Below, piece by piece: positions 10,704 to 21,176 of a stretch of 64,000 nucleotides of DNA. Location of the stretch: the NCBI GenBank assembly GCA_022410635.1, contig JAJVDF010000234.1:1450263-1514262 (forward strand). The letters run 5' to 3'. The DNA is from Tretioscincus oriximinensis. Taxonomy: Eukaryota; Chordata; Lepidosauria; Squamata; Gymnophthalmidae. Below the pieces are notes generated by a model, which was given only the letters and a program-made list of their open reading frames with translations, was not told where the DNA came from and did no database searches. Both the position numbers and the translations under genes were made by a program. Every line of letters starts with the position of its first letter. The first letter of the stretch is position 1.

Positions 10704-11205
10704 ATGAAGGGGAAAGCGGGCTTCCCAGTGTTTTGCACTGAGTGTCAGATGTATGACTGTCTACCTGCTGGTAAGAAGTCATGGGTGTGTGTTCAGTGCA
10801 AGGACCTCCTGGCTCTGAGGCCAAGGTAGCTGACCTTGAGAAGCAGAGAGANAGAAATAGGCATCAGGATGAGACCTCCAGGGGTGCAGTAGGAGCATCC
10901 CNTTTCCGGGAGTGCAGCCCTCCAGCTGCCTTGGAGAATGGGGGTCTCAGGCAGAGAGGACATCAGACCAAGGAAGAAGGACAGCTTCCTTCAGTGGGGA
11001 CCCCTTCCTTAGAAGATGTGCCAGTATCNTCTTGCACCGAGATCCTCCATGGGTGGTGTGATGGGGGCTTCTTGTAGTGGGCAATTTGATAGGCATATAG
11101 AGAGGAGGGTGTGCGATGAGCTTAGTGACCGCATGATAACTTGCCTGCCGGGTGCTAAGGTTGAAGATATCACGCTACATCTAGATANACTATTAAACAG
11201 TGCTC
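10704..11205 (+). pseudogene. CR1 ORF1 fragment
   Basis: ATG at 10,704 opens a frame with two CxxC pairs (FCTECQMYDCLPAGKKSWVC, then VQCK), a zinc-knuckle-like head. A stop follows at LALRPR, and another frame continues with EAKVADLEKQR, typical of the coiled coil. The esterase region follows (HIERRVCDELSDRMITCLPG), but the GDS nucleophile is lost (VVGN at about 11,085). It ends abruptly in DxLLNS at about 11,200. It has the same domain order as ORF1 of copy A. Confidence 0.8.
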
Positions 11206-11762
11206 AGTGGATGACAATAATGTCGATATTATTGTCATAACTGAAACCTGGTGGACAGAAGAAAACCAATGGGATACAATAATCCCTGGTTACAAATTAT
11301 ACAGAAAAGATAGGAAAGGGACCTGGTGCTGGTGTAGCTTTGTATGTTAAAGAAGAGATTGAATCCTACGAAGTGGAATTTCCAGGTAAAATAGACCCAT
11401 CCACAGAAGCACTGTGGATAACATTATCAGGTTAGAAAACATGTCTGATATTGGGAGTATGCTACTGGCCTCCTAACCAAACACCTGAAAGCAGTACTCA
11501 TTTGGAACATGAGGTAATTAAAGCTTCTAAAAAGGGAAGGGTAGTAATAATGGAAGACTTCAACTATTGCTTCCTAGAGCAGGAGGTTTTAGAACCAACC
11601 AAGGGCAAGGGAATCCTGGATTTAGTCCTAAGAATGAACAGGACCTGCTGTAAGATGTAACTGTAACTGATCCCATAGGAAACAGTGATCACAATACAAT
11701 AACTTTCAACTTGAATGTGGATAGAAAATTGTCAAGCTGTTCTAACACAGAAACCTTCAACA
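11206..11762 (+). pseudogene. CR1 ORF2 endonuclease fragment
   Basis: Coding remnants of the AP-like endonuclease: VDIIVITETWWTEENQWDTI, ALYVKEEIESYEVEFPGK, LGVCYWPPNQTPESSTHLEH and, after a deletion, DPIGNSDHNTITFNL, which holds the SDH catalytic motif. In-frame stops occur (for example after LSG at about 11,434). No RT palm remains. Confidence 0.82.
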
Positions 11763-12030
11763 GCTTGGATAGTTTCAAGACAGGACTAGATAGGTTTATG
11801 GACACCAAGGGTATAAATGGGAACTAGGATGGATGTCTGGATGTTGCCTCTGGGATGGAGCAACAGGCAGGACTCCTGAAATACTATTTGCAGGGAGTCA
11901 TGAACAGGCGCATATTTTGCTTTCCTCTGTTCNGACTGCTCAGGTACATCTGGTAGGCCTCTCTGTGACACAGAATGCTGGACTAGATCGGCTCTGGCCT
12001 GAACCAGTATGGCTCTTCTTATGTTCTTAA
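11763..12030 (+). pseudogene. CR1 ORF2 terminus and 3' UTR
   Basis: SLDSFKTGLDRFMDTKGINGN, then a stop at about 11,825. The CR1 3' UTR follows (GGATGTCTGGATGTTGCC, GGCCTCTCTGTGACACAGAA) and the element ends in the octamer tail. Confidence 0.88.
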
Positions 12031-12275
12031 GCGATTGCGGATTTCACTCGGAAAATGAGGAACCAGATTTACCTCTGGATTCGTATGGAGCTAGCACAAG
12101 GCTGACAAGAAGAATGCAGACAACTGAGATGTGCATGCCCAAACAACTGCAATACTGCAGTNCTTTTGGCTTCCATCTTCTTGCACTGCTCGTCTTCTTG
12201 GGACAACGTGACAGATGACAGGGCTGCAAGCAACTATGTAATGAAGGATGCAGGCATTTTGTCATGGAGTCGGAA

Positions 12276-12310
12276 AGATCTGCAATAGGGAATTCTTCTA
12301 TTGCAGATCT
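12276..12310. repeat. Perfect 13-bp hairpin
   Basis: AGATCTGCAATAG (12,276-12,288) and its exact complement (12,298-12,310) are separated by 9 nt. Confidence 0.9.
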
Positions 12311-14950
12311 CCTCCAGGTGCATGGTGAAGCCTTCCAAAACCTCAATTAAGAGGTGTATCTTGGCAGCGGTATAAACATTGTTCTCATATCCAAAGTTTC
12401 TTGAGTCATTTGGGATTGTATTGCTGAACAAAGTAATGCTACTGAACTATATCACTAATCAATAATATAATGTTAATATTTTTGATACAGGCTGCATTTG
12501 GAAATCAGTGGCTTATTCCACTTTTTTTAATATTCTGGAACAATGCATTCCTGAAAGTACTTTAACCTGGAATATGCATGCTTTCTTCCACAATAGCTCA
12601 ATGATGTCTTGATGCAGCCTAGAGTACCGGGTGCACATGATCAGAATTCAGCATTTTATTCTGAGTTGAAGCCATCCAATCTTGATTGAGCATGGAACAC
12701 CTTCATTTAATTATTAAATAGTTTTAATCCTTATTGCTCTATAACCTAATCTACTTTAAAAAGGCTGTACTGAGAATAAGATATAGAAAGAATGAATTTA
12801 TCAATTTGGAAGAGGTGGGAAAGAAGGTAAAAATAAAAAAAACTATTTTATCTTATAGTTTATATTTGAAAGATAATCTTACCCAATACATCTGGTTACC
12901 TTTGTGTATCTAGCATAGTGGGATTGGGGGGGTAGAAAATCTAAATTATTCACAATAGATGTTCCACATTATCCATCTCAGGACAGAATCAATCAAACAA
13001 AGGATGGATGNATAAAGCAACCATGTATTTATTTAGACACAACAAGTTCTTGCTGAAAAATCTATACTGAATGACAGACAAGAGGAAGGCCTACTGTGAG
13101 TACTCCTCACCTCCTGGGATGTATCATGAGCCCGATATTTTAAAAGTGACGGATAACAGAAAAAGCAAATTATAAAAAAGAAAGATTGTATGAACATCTA
13201 TGTTTTCCAAGTGNTGCCTGGTTTTTGTAATTCATGAAAACTTATTTCGGTCTATAAAATTTAATTATTGTGATCCAAACTTGTGCACCTTAATAATGCA
13301 TATCATATTATAGCACACGCTTTATTTTCTTTTCAGCTTAACTTTTGTTTATGAATATTAAAACATTCATTCATTTTTCTACAGTGACCTGAGAGACCTT
13401 TCAATTTACTCGTTGCAGCTTGAGCTGAAAAGCTGTCCTTTGAGATAAAGTACTCAAATACTTTGGGATTTGTGTAGTAATTCGGAAACCAGGCAGATAA
13501 CTAGACCTTGTGACACCCCCCTCTTTTTACCACCATATGACTTTGAATGAGGCTTAGCTGTTTCTGAGCATGAAGGAACCAATACATTTGCCCTCTGTGA
13601 TAACAGACTACTTCAGACAACTTTTCTGTTTATTCTCATGGGAATGAGTTATGAGTGAAATGCCTGTTCTGAGTAGCTGCTCCACTTTAGATGAAGCCTG
13701 CTGAGGTGAAACCAATGGTGCTGCATCGGNAATCTCATTATACTGTATTTTTGCAATAGGAAGGTAAATTCAAGATGCTTGAAATTTGTAACTAGCATNG
13801 GGGGACTATGTGGATGTTATTCTGATGTTTGAATTAAAATAAAGCTGGTCCTTTTTTTTAATCATAACTGAAATAAAAAGTGTTTCACCATTATAGAGGT
13901 TCTAATCCATACCTGATTGGACCTTGTGATCCAGTCATAATGATCAGAATGCTCACAGCTGACCGGCACAACAGAGCAAGCCCTAATCCAAAACAAAATG
14001 GAAGATAGACAGAGTTTCTGCCTTGCCCCCCATACTCTGTAACACAGAGAGGCCAAGAGAAGCAAAGTTAGAGCCTGCAGAAGACGATGGGGACTGTGAC
14101 GTGGAGAGGGAAAGAGAAGTGAACTTAGACCCACAGAACGTGGCATGGACTGAAGCAGCANCCTCCTTCATTCCCTGCCGCCTGTTCTAGAGTCTCACTC
14201 CACTTCTCTTTTGCCCTCTCTGGAGTATGTTTGGGCCCTGCCACTGCTGAAATCAGCATGTGCCGTAGAGAACATTTTCTTGGGCTAGGAACTGGTTGAG
14301 GAGCACACTCAGAAAGCTCATGTAACAATACTCTAACGGTAAATCTATGCTCAATAAATCTGCATTGTATGGGAACTTTATAATCATGTGCATTTTAGCT
14401 CAGACTTTGGATGTACTAAAACACAGCATAATCACTGAAAAATTTCTGGAGTCTCAAAATTCACCTTCATGCTTTAATTAGGGGGTTATCAAGAGTTCAC
14501 TGTGTAATAAAGCAGGCACTTGATTCCCATTCACTTTCTTTAGGGACAAGTATTTTTCTCCATGCCCTTATTTCCTACAGTAAGACCTCCTCTGCATTAC
14601 AAGAGTAAAATGGATTTCGAACTCCAGCAAACTCTCATGCTTTTTTCAAGTTTCTAAAGGCTTCATTCCATCCCATCTCTAAGAGACTTGCTTGGATTAG
14701 GTTGTCTTCTTCCTCCCCTTCTCCTCTCTTTGTTGTTGCCCTAACTTTCATCTATGCCTTTTCTCAGCTGTTCTGCTTTAGAGCTGCTAGAATGCTTTCT
14801 GGTATCAGTGCTAATATCAGATTCTGGACCCAGAATATATTTTTAGATAACACCTCAAAAAAACCTTCTAAAACACTATGTTGTATCTGCTATCATCTTT
14901 TCAGGCTGGAGCCACAAATATATTTCTAAAGTTTATATGATGTTTGTATT
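12311..14950. other. Anonymous sequence
   Basis: No element recognised. 13,920-14,320 is GC-richer than its surroundings and holds overlapping minus-strand open frames of 60-94 codons with no known domain. I regard these as chance. Confidence 0.4.
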
Positions 14951-14979
14951 GTATACTGATACAATCCATAAGGAATAGT

Positions 14980-15271
14980 AACGGGGGTTCGCTTACCACG
15001 TTATTAGGCTCCTTAGCTTGNCTAAGGCAGCTGGATCCAAAGTATACAGACACGTGTAAAGTAATTCACACAGAGGCCATAAACTTAGGTTGAGAGGTGA
15101 CCCAGGAGGCTCATGGGTAATGAGACACTCCAGAACACCACTGTGCAGAAGTTTTTATTGACTCCAGAAACAGAAGGCGTGGATCAAATTAGTGATGTCA
15201 GAAGGGGTTGTACAAAGGTGTGGTTTAGAGCAGACCGGAGGTGTGCCCAGGTGTGACACCTGTGTGACACA
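14980..15271 (-). mobile_element. Probable LTR (3' end of a minus-strand LTR element)
   Basis: On the minus strand a purine tract (complement of 15,272-15,290, GGGAGGAGAGAAA) directly precedes TGTGTCACACAGGTGTCAC, the expected polypurine-tract/LTR junction. About 100 nt further in is GAGTCAATAAAAACTTCTGC, a polyadenylation signal. The distal boundary is not clear: CCCCCGTTAC near 14,985 is a candidate. No second LTR or target duplication was found, so this is a probable 3' LTR of a 5'-truncated element. The alternative is a chance purine tract beside an unrelated repeat. Confidence 0.5.
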
Positions 15272-15290
15272 TTTCTCTCCTCCCAAAGGA
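15272..15290 (-). other. Candidate polypurine tract
   Basis: The minus-strand reading is a 13-nt purine run abutting the TG start of the LTR. In LTR elements this tract primes plus-strand DNA synthesis. Confidence 0.45.
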
Positions 15291-16400
15291 GGTGCAGCCT
15301 GTGTCAGGAAATGCCAAATATGGTAAGGTTGCAAGATGCAAGATTGACCCTTACTTGACCCATGGTAAGACTATTACCTTCCAGGACCTGGGAAACTATG
15401 ACTCACTCCTCAGGAACAGAGCTNTAATGGGTTTCCTCTTTGCCACTAATAGGCTAAATGACTTTTAGCCTTCTCCATGGCTGAGACAACAATAGCTTGC
15501 CCTTTCGCCACAATAGGTGNGATTAAGCCCTAAAGACTTGGAGGATNCCTTGAATGGGATATGCCCTCAGGACAGGAAGAGAGATTTGCCTCTGTTTACC
15601 TTCTGAGGAGGGGAATTTCCAAAGATTTTCAAAATTTTCCACCCAGGCCTCTCTGGAGCTTGCAAGGACCAATTCTTGTATATTTTATATCAAATGTATA
15701 AATGCCAATTAATATCTCACATATGGCTAACCCCGACAGAATAGCTTATCNCTGAAATTGTGCTTGTTTTGTTGTCTTACAATCCTTCAAATCTTTTGTT
15801 GTTAGCAAAGGCGATATGGGCCTTTTAAAGAGACAGGGATGCCTAGGGAGGTATTTAAATGTTCTCTCATTCTCACTACATACAGTACAACACAGACACC
15901 AGTGTGCTTCGGCTTTATAGGAAATGAGGCTAGAATACCAGGACCTCTTTCTTCCTTTCCTCTCTTTCCAGCAACTCACTCTATAGACNCCTCAGCAGAA
16001 ACTCTTTCATTCTGTCCAATACTTTTACAAGCATTTGCTTAAACTCTGTATTTTTCCTTACCATTTGACTGGCTCATTCCTCTTTCTTTTGTTGTCCTCC
16101 TTAAACCATACTCAGTTAACTGCTGTTTCTTCTTAGGTTTCTTGGTTTTTTCTCTGAGTTTTCTCTGCGTTTTTTCATGGATATCCCCTCTATCTTCCTC
16201 CTCCAATATAGTTAAAAACTTCAAGAGCTCTTTTTACACTACGCTTATCCTGGGGCTTGACAGTCTGTGTTAACATGTGCAACCTCCTATATCTCAGAAT
16301 AAAGCTCAGTGTAGAAATGGCCTCTCTTCTTATGCCAAACTTAATTTTTCTTAATTTTTCTTGCTGTAGACAGGACATTAAACTATTTTAAGGGCACATG
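15291..16400 (-). other. Possible internal region of an LTR element
   Basis: Upstream of the candidate LTR on the minus strand lie three short open frames (15,746-15,979, 16,039-16,224 and 16,190-16,378). The middle one is strongly basic (REKTKKPKKKQQ). I recognise no gag, protease, RT or env motif, so assignment to the LTR element is positional only. Confidence 0.25.
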
Positions 16401-16682
16401 TAAAACACTTCTAACCCCGCCATATTTATATTGAAATGCACATTAAGAAGGTTCCACCTCCCACTAGTATGATTGCATTTGCATGAAATGGAATCTGATC
16501 CTTAGATCAGATTAAGGTAGACCTTAATAAGATTACTGGCAAAACAGATTAATCCGTTTTACAAGTGACCTGGGACCCTTAATTCAAATTATGAGAGATG
16601 TGCAAATAGCACAACTCCTGTGAGTACTGGGGGTAATTTTTGCCAAGATATCATAATATGCCATCAAACTTCTCCCCCCTCC

Positions 16683-16757
<75 letters not shown>
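16683..16757 (+). repeat. (AAT)n microsatellite
   Basis: About 25 uninterrupted AAT units. Confidence 0.95.
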
Positions 16758-16761
<4 letters not shown>

Positions 16762-16877
16762 GTTAATGTTAATATTAATTATTAATAATAAATGTTAATG
16801 TTAATATTAATTATTAATAATAAATGTTAATGTTAATATTAATATTAATAATAAAAATAAAAATAAAAATAAAAATG
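16758..16877 (+). repeat. 32-bp minisatellite plus (AAAAT)n
   Basis: Three tandem units starting at 16,758, 16,790 and 16,822, each opening AAATGTTAATGTTAATATTA. The period is exactly 32 bp. The last grades into (AAAAT)n ending at about 16,876. Confidence 0.9.
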
Positions 16878-18369
16878 GCTGAGTCTAGGAGGTTGCATCC
16901 AAGGCTTGAGGTTGCAACTTCAAAGCTCCCAAGCTCCATGACTGTGCTGCACACTGTGGCTTAATATGGACCAGTTTTGCCAATGCAAGCATTGGTGATG
17001 CATCAGCCAATAACACGTGCAACTGCTTCAAAAATCAGAGGAGCTTCAAAGCTAACTAGGAATCTTTGTTTATAGTCTTGTGGAATTAGGTGGGAAGTGT
17101 TGTAAGTGCATTGCATGCCAGCAAAACCTACCCTATCCCAGGTGTTTAATATCAATGCCATGCATATGCACTTATATAATGCACCAGTAATACAGTGAGA
17201 ATCTTATGAGATTTTTTGCCTTCTCCATTGAACAATGAAGCACAAAAAGGCTGAAAAAGGGGAATCTACTTCAATCTTGGACCTTAAAGATATCGAAAAA
17301 AATCAGCTGATTTTGGACGCTCACAGCTTTCTTCCTGATGCATAGTGAAGCATATACATATACTCTGCACATACAGCAGAAGGATCATGATGGTGGAACA
17401 TTATGTTAAGAATCAAGTAAGAAACTTGTGTGCTACAAAAAGAAATTATTAATGAAATCAGGATGCAGTAGAATTGTTTGGGATTTCTATTTTTAGCAAT
17501 GAATTTGTATGTTAATATTTCAAAGAGGCTGCCTGAAATGATCTACAGTGCCCCAAGGCAAGAACCATTTGGAACAGTAGGATAATCCCCAAAGCAGAGT
17601 TAATCAATTGGAAACTAGCCATTTTGTGACTAGTGAATGGTAATATGGGTTTAATTAAGACAAAAATCTCATTCTGCCTAAGGGAGAACATTTCTGATGA
17701 GATTTGCTGGAGGTACAAAATATTGACAGTTGATTACACATGCTTTATGAACAGTTGCTTACATAGACATTTTTCTATAGTTTAGACTTTTTGTGAAGGA
17801 AAAACCTATAAACTGATGCCATCTTCCATGCTTATTTGTAATAGTGGAAAACTGTTATTAGGCAGAATCTATGACATGAATACATTTAGCTGAATTTTGG
17901 TCATAATAGAAAAACCTGACACATGGTATAGTTTGAAACAAGTCCTACTTATAGAAGACTACAGCTGGCTGTGTTACCTCATGCTACAGGCAAAAGTTAA
18001 GATTTGCTACAAGCTAGACACTGAAATATGAAAGCAATCAAGGAAAGCAATGTGTCTGGAGAAAGAAAAAACAGAGACATGTAAAGTAGCAGAAGTAAAA
18101 TGTATGATCAAGAGAAAACAACAAAAGAACAGTTCAACAAATTATGGTCCCTTCCACTCTATGGGGTAAAATCCGAAATGTGGTTTAAACCCAGCATAAC
18201 ACAAGCCTTCATCCATTCACATTACCTGAAAAATCCAGGAAGAGATGGCAAGAGGGGATACACAAAGAACTTGGAATTTGCTGCTACACATATCACCCAG
18301 CTGCAATTTTGCAACCCCGGCTGGCATCTTCTCACTGTATCCAAGCCCCTTGATGGCAGCTTTCTGTTG
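16878..18369. other. Anonymous sequence
   Basis: No element or coding signal recognised. Confidence 0.4.
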
Positions 18370-18421
18370 AAAGGAGAGGTTTTTTGAACTGATGTATGAA
18401 AACATCAGCAACCTCTCCTTT
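18370..18421. repeat. Double-stem hairpin
   Basis: Outer arms AAAGGAGAGGTT (18,370-18,381) and its complement (18,410-18,421) enclose inner arms CTGATGT (18,389) and ACATCAG (18,402). It sits 35 bp left of the LTR element. Confidence 0.8.
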
Positions 18422-18455
18422 TACAAAGGATTTTTTTTTCAAGGACAGGACCCTG

Positions 18456-18771
18456 TGTTAGGTATCTCCTATCCTATCTTTCTGCTCTCGCCTTTTTTAC
18501 CCTCTCCTTTGGTCTTTTGAATCTTTTGCGTCCGGTGGGAGCTTTTTAGCAGGTGATTTATATCTCCTCATTGGCTAGTGGNTGCCAAGTGGCGGTCCCT
18601 CGGCCTTGCTTTATAATGTAGTTTCCCCTGTCACTTCCTGTTCTCTTTAGCTACTACTGGAGTTAACTTCTGACTTCTGGCTTTATTACTGGACTTAGCT
18701 TTTGAATAAACATCCTTCAACGAAACTGTTTATCTTTGTTATTCTTGGACTGAAGCTCTACATCACTAACA
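18456..18771 (+). repeat. 5' LTR (316 bp)
   Basis: Runs TGTTAG to CTAACA. It contains a TATA-like TTTATAAT (18,610-18,617) and a polyadenylation signal AATAAA (18,705-18,710), about 95 bp apart. Transcription would be expected to start around 18,640. From about 18,501 onward it aligns with the 3' LTR. Confidence 0.9.
18609..18648 (+). promoter_or_regulatory. LTR promoter and putative self-primer region
   Basis: TATA-like sequence at 18,610-18,617. The nonamer GTTCTCTTT (18,640-18,648), about 28 bp downstream where transcription should begin, is exactly complementary to AAAGAGAAC just after the LTR (18,773-18,781). Confidence 0.5.
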
Positions 18772-18772
18772 G

Positions 18773-18781
18773 AAAGAGAAC
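18773..18781 (+). other. Candidate self-priming primer-binding site
   Basis: AAAGAGAAC begins 2 nt after the 5' LTR end, where a primer-binding site belongs. It does not look like a usual tRNA-type TGG site. It is exactly complementary to the predicted 5' end of the transcript. Self-priming of this kind is established for Tf1 and its relatives. The putative gag ATG follows at 18,786. Confidence 0.45.
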
Positions 18782-18785
18782 CACC

Positions 18786-19664
18786 ATGAGAATGGAAGGA
18801 GCAGATTCTGCAGAGGAAGCTAAAGGGAAAATTTTGGAGAGTGAACTTCCCTCCCCTCCTGACCACCNCCNCCCCCGTCTCTGAGGATTTACTTCAGAGC
18901 CTCTCCACTGTTCTGATTAACATTGAATCGAGGCTGGCCTGCTTAGAGATCCAAACCTCTACGGCTGACTGGCAAGCACAGCTTGCTGACAGGGTGTCTG
19001 GCTCCCACTCCACAACCTCCCTAGAGAGATGGATAGATTCCGCTCACGANGATGCAAGGAAACATTTCGCCTTCCCCAGCATTCCATGGAGATGGAATCT
19101 TCCCTTCACCCATCCCTGGTGCGTCACTTCTCCCAACCGGGCAAGTCCACCCGTTCCTCCAGCGATTTCCAGCTGGCTCACCTGCTTCTCCCACTAGATT
19201 CTCATCCAGAACACGGAGCCATTCCAAAAAGGTATGCCCTGGCACGACTTTCCCCAACATCCAAGGGAAGGGATCCCCAACTGGCTGCCCCATTGTCTGC
19301 CACACCTGCTGCTCCAACAGCCNCCCATCCTGCTCCCTTATCTCTGCCCACTCCACTACCAATTCAACCCCTTGTCCCAGCTGCACCACCCCATGTCCTT
19401 GCCGCTGCAATCGAACTGCCCCTCTTCTCTGGCGACGCCACCCAACTTCGTGAATTTATTCTGAAACTGTCGCTCTTCATGAGGTCTCGTCCTGAACAAT
19501 TTAGGTCAGAGTAAGTTAAAGTAGCCTACACCATTGGCAAGCTCANGGGCGCAGCAGTCTCTTGGGCTATCTCCTATTGCCTCACTATGATTGTTGATCC
19601 CACCCTCCGTGAATTTCTTGATGCGCTCATCGCCCACTTCTGTGACACAGCATGGGAGGAGATG
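18786..19664 (+). pseudogene. Ty3/gypsy gag remnant
   Basis: ATG at 18,786 lies in a good context (CCACCATGA), 14 nt after the LTR. An N-terminal helical part (EDLLQSLSTVLINIESRLAC) is followed by a Pro/Ala-rich linker. Then comes a capsid-like stretch, PLFSGDATQLREFILKLSLF (about 19,420-19,480), and, past a stop at 19,513, KVAYTIGKL and AAVSWAISYC. The pattern F-x-G-x3-x-REF...KVAY...G-AxxWA is typical of Sushi-class gag, the family from which the mammalian RTL/PEG10 genes derive. A frameshift around 19,030 and the stop break it, and the zinc-knuckle end is lost at the LTR junction. Confidence 0.72.
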
Positions 19665-19825
19665 ACCTCTCCTTTGGTCTTTTGAATTGCTTTGTGCATC
19701 GCTGGGAGCTTTTCAGCAGGTGATTTATATCTCCTCATTGGCTAGTGGGTGCCGTGAGATGGTCCCTCGACCTTGCTTTATAATGTAGTTTCCCCTGTCA
19801 CTTCCTGTTCTATCTCTTTAGTTAC
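19665..19825 (+). repeat. 3' LTR, left part
   Basis: Matches 5' LTR positions from about 18,501 to the AGTTAC site (19,820-19,825), where CR1 interrupts it. The first ~45 bp of the LTR are missing, replaced by gag at the deletion junction. It holds a 4-bp difference in the primer region (GTTCTATCTCTTT) relative to the 5' LTR. Confidence 0.88.
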
Positions 19826-20963
19826 CCTTGGCTTCAGCAAGGGTAAGTCATGCCTTACCAACTTGCTAGAATTCTTTGAAAGTGTTAACAAACATGTAGA
19901 TAAAGGGGATCCAGTTGATATTGTCTGTCTAGATTTTCAGAAGGCTTTTGATAAAGTCCCACATCAAAGGCTTCTAAAAAAGCTCCGTACTCATGGTATA
20001 AGAGGACAGACTTTGTCCTGGATTGGAAACTGGATAAAAGATAGAAAACAGAGGGTAGTATTAAATGGACAGTTCTCTGAGTGGAAAGAGGTAAGAAGTG
20101 GGGTACCCTTGCTTTTCAATATATTTATAAATGATCTGGATGCCGAGGTAAATAGTGAAGTAGCCAAGTTTGCTGACGACACTAAACTGTTCAGGGTAGT
20201 GAAAACTGAAAATGATTGTAAGGCACTCCAGAGTTATTTATTGAAATTGGGTGAGTGGGCATCAAAGTGGCAAATGCACTTCAACTTAAGCAAGTGCAAG
20301 GTCATGCATACTGGGGCCAAGAACCCAAAATACTCCTACCACCTGATGGGAACCAAGCTTTCTGTGACTGAGCAAGAAAAGGATCTTGGGGTGTTAGTGG
20401 ACAATTCAATGAAAATGTCAACCCAGTGTGCAGCAACAGCAAAAAAGGCAAATTCCATGTTGGGGATAATTAGGAAAGGAATCGAAAACAAGTCAGCAAA
20501 TGTTGTTGTGGTGAGGCCACATTTGGAATACTGTGTTCAATTCTGGTCACCACATCTCAAGAGATATTTTGGAACTGGAGAAGGTGCAGAAGAGGGCAAC
20601 AAAAATGATCAAGGGTCTGGAGCACCTCCCTTACGAAGCAAGGCTGCAATGTTTGGGCCTCTTCAGCTTTGAAAGGAGACAATTGAGGGGTGATCTGATT
20701 GAAGTGTACAAAATCATGCATGGGATCAACAGGGTGAATAGAGAAAAAATGTTTTCTCTATCACACAACACAAGGACCAGAGGGCACTCCCTAAAACTGT
20801 TGGGTAGAAAAGTGAGAACAGACAAAGGAAAGTATTTTTTCACCCAGAGGGTCATCGCCCTGTGGAATTTACTTCCTGAAGAGGTAGTGGTAGCTAACAG
20901 CTTGGATAGTTTCAAGACAGGACTAGACAGGTTTATGGACACNAAAGGTATAAATGGATACTA
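19826..20963 (+). pseudogene. CR1 reverse transcriptase, C-terminal two thirds
   Basis: The frame opens in RT block 1-2 (KGKSCLTNLLEFFESVNKHV) and continues through DIVCLDFQKAFDKVPHQRLL (block A aspartate) and FADDTKLFRVV (catalytic YADD-type box, about 20,168) to HFNLSKCKVMHTGAKN and the thumb. The conserved VRSGVPQGS-type loop is shortened to VRSGVP-LLFN (about 20,100), and a second small deletion lies near 20,508. A frame change at about 20,535-20,570 leads into the C-terminus (FERRQLRGDLIEVYKIMHGI through LWNLLPEEVVVANS), ending NGY-stop at 20,963. These defects rule out activity. Confidence 0.9.
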
Positions 20964-21176
20964 GGATGGATGTCGGGATGCTGCCTCCGGGATGGAGCAA
21001 CAGGCAGGATTCCTGAAATACCATTTGCAGGGAGTCAGGAACAGGAGCATATTTTGCTTTCCTCTGTTCAGACTGCCCAGGTGCATCTGGTGGGCCTCTG
21101 TGTGACACAGAATGCTGGACCTGATGGGCTGTGGTCTGATCCAGTATGGCTCTTCTTATGTTCTTATGTTCTTATG
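19826..21176 (+). mobile_element. CR1 LINE copy C, 5'-truncated, inside the 3' LTR
   Basis: Begins inside the RT (CCTTGGCTTCAGCAAGGG) and ends with three TTCTTATG octamers at 21,153-21,176, the CR1-type 3' terminus. The interrupted LTR resumes at TACTACCGG, and comparison with TACTACTGG in the 5' LTR suggests a 3-bp TAC duplication at most. It is the best-preserved CR1 of the window. Confidence 0.93.

Larger units (their letters stand above)
10704..12030 (+). mobile_element. CR1 LINE copy B, mosaic deletion derivative
   Basis: Plus-strand CR1 that keeps the ORF1 start, the ORF1 esterase block, the first part of the ORF2 endonuclease, the last few ORF2 codons and the 3' UTR, all in element order and joined by deletions. 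It ends in TCTTCTTATGTTCTTA (about 12,030), the octamer tail. It spans about 1.3 kb, far less than a full CR1. Deletion joins are visible near 11,200 (ORF1 to endonuclease), 11,560, and 11,763 (endonuclease to the ORF2 end). Confidence 0.87.

Noticed and set aside
13862..14328. Overlapping minus-strand frames of 60-94 codons
   Set aside because: No domain, no splice or promoter context, and three frames overlap in a locally GC-rich patch, as chance would give.
15300..15400. Minus-strand ATGGGTCAAG with a good start context, resembling a retroviral Gag start
   Set aside because: The frame closes after 19 codons and shows no further similarity.
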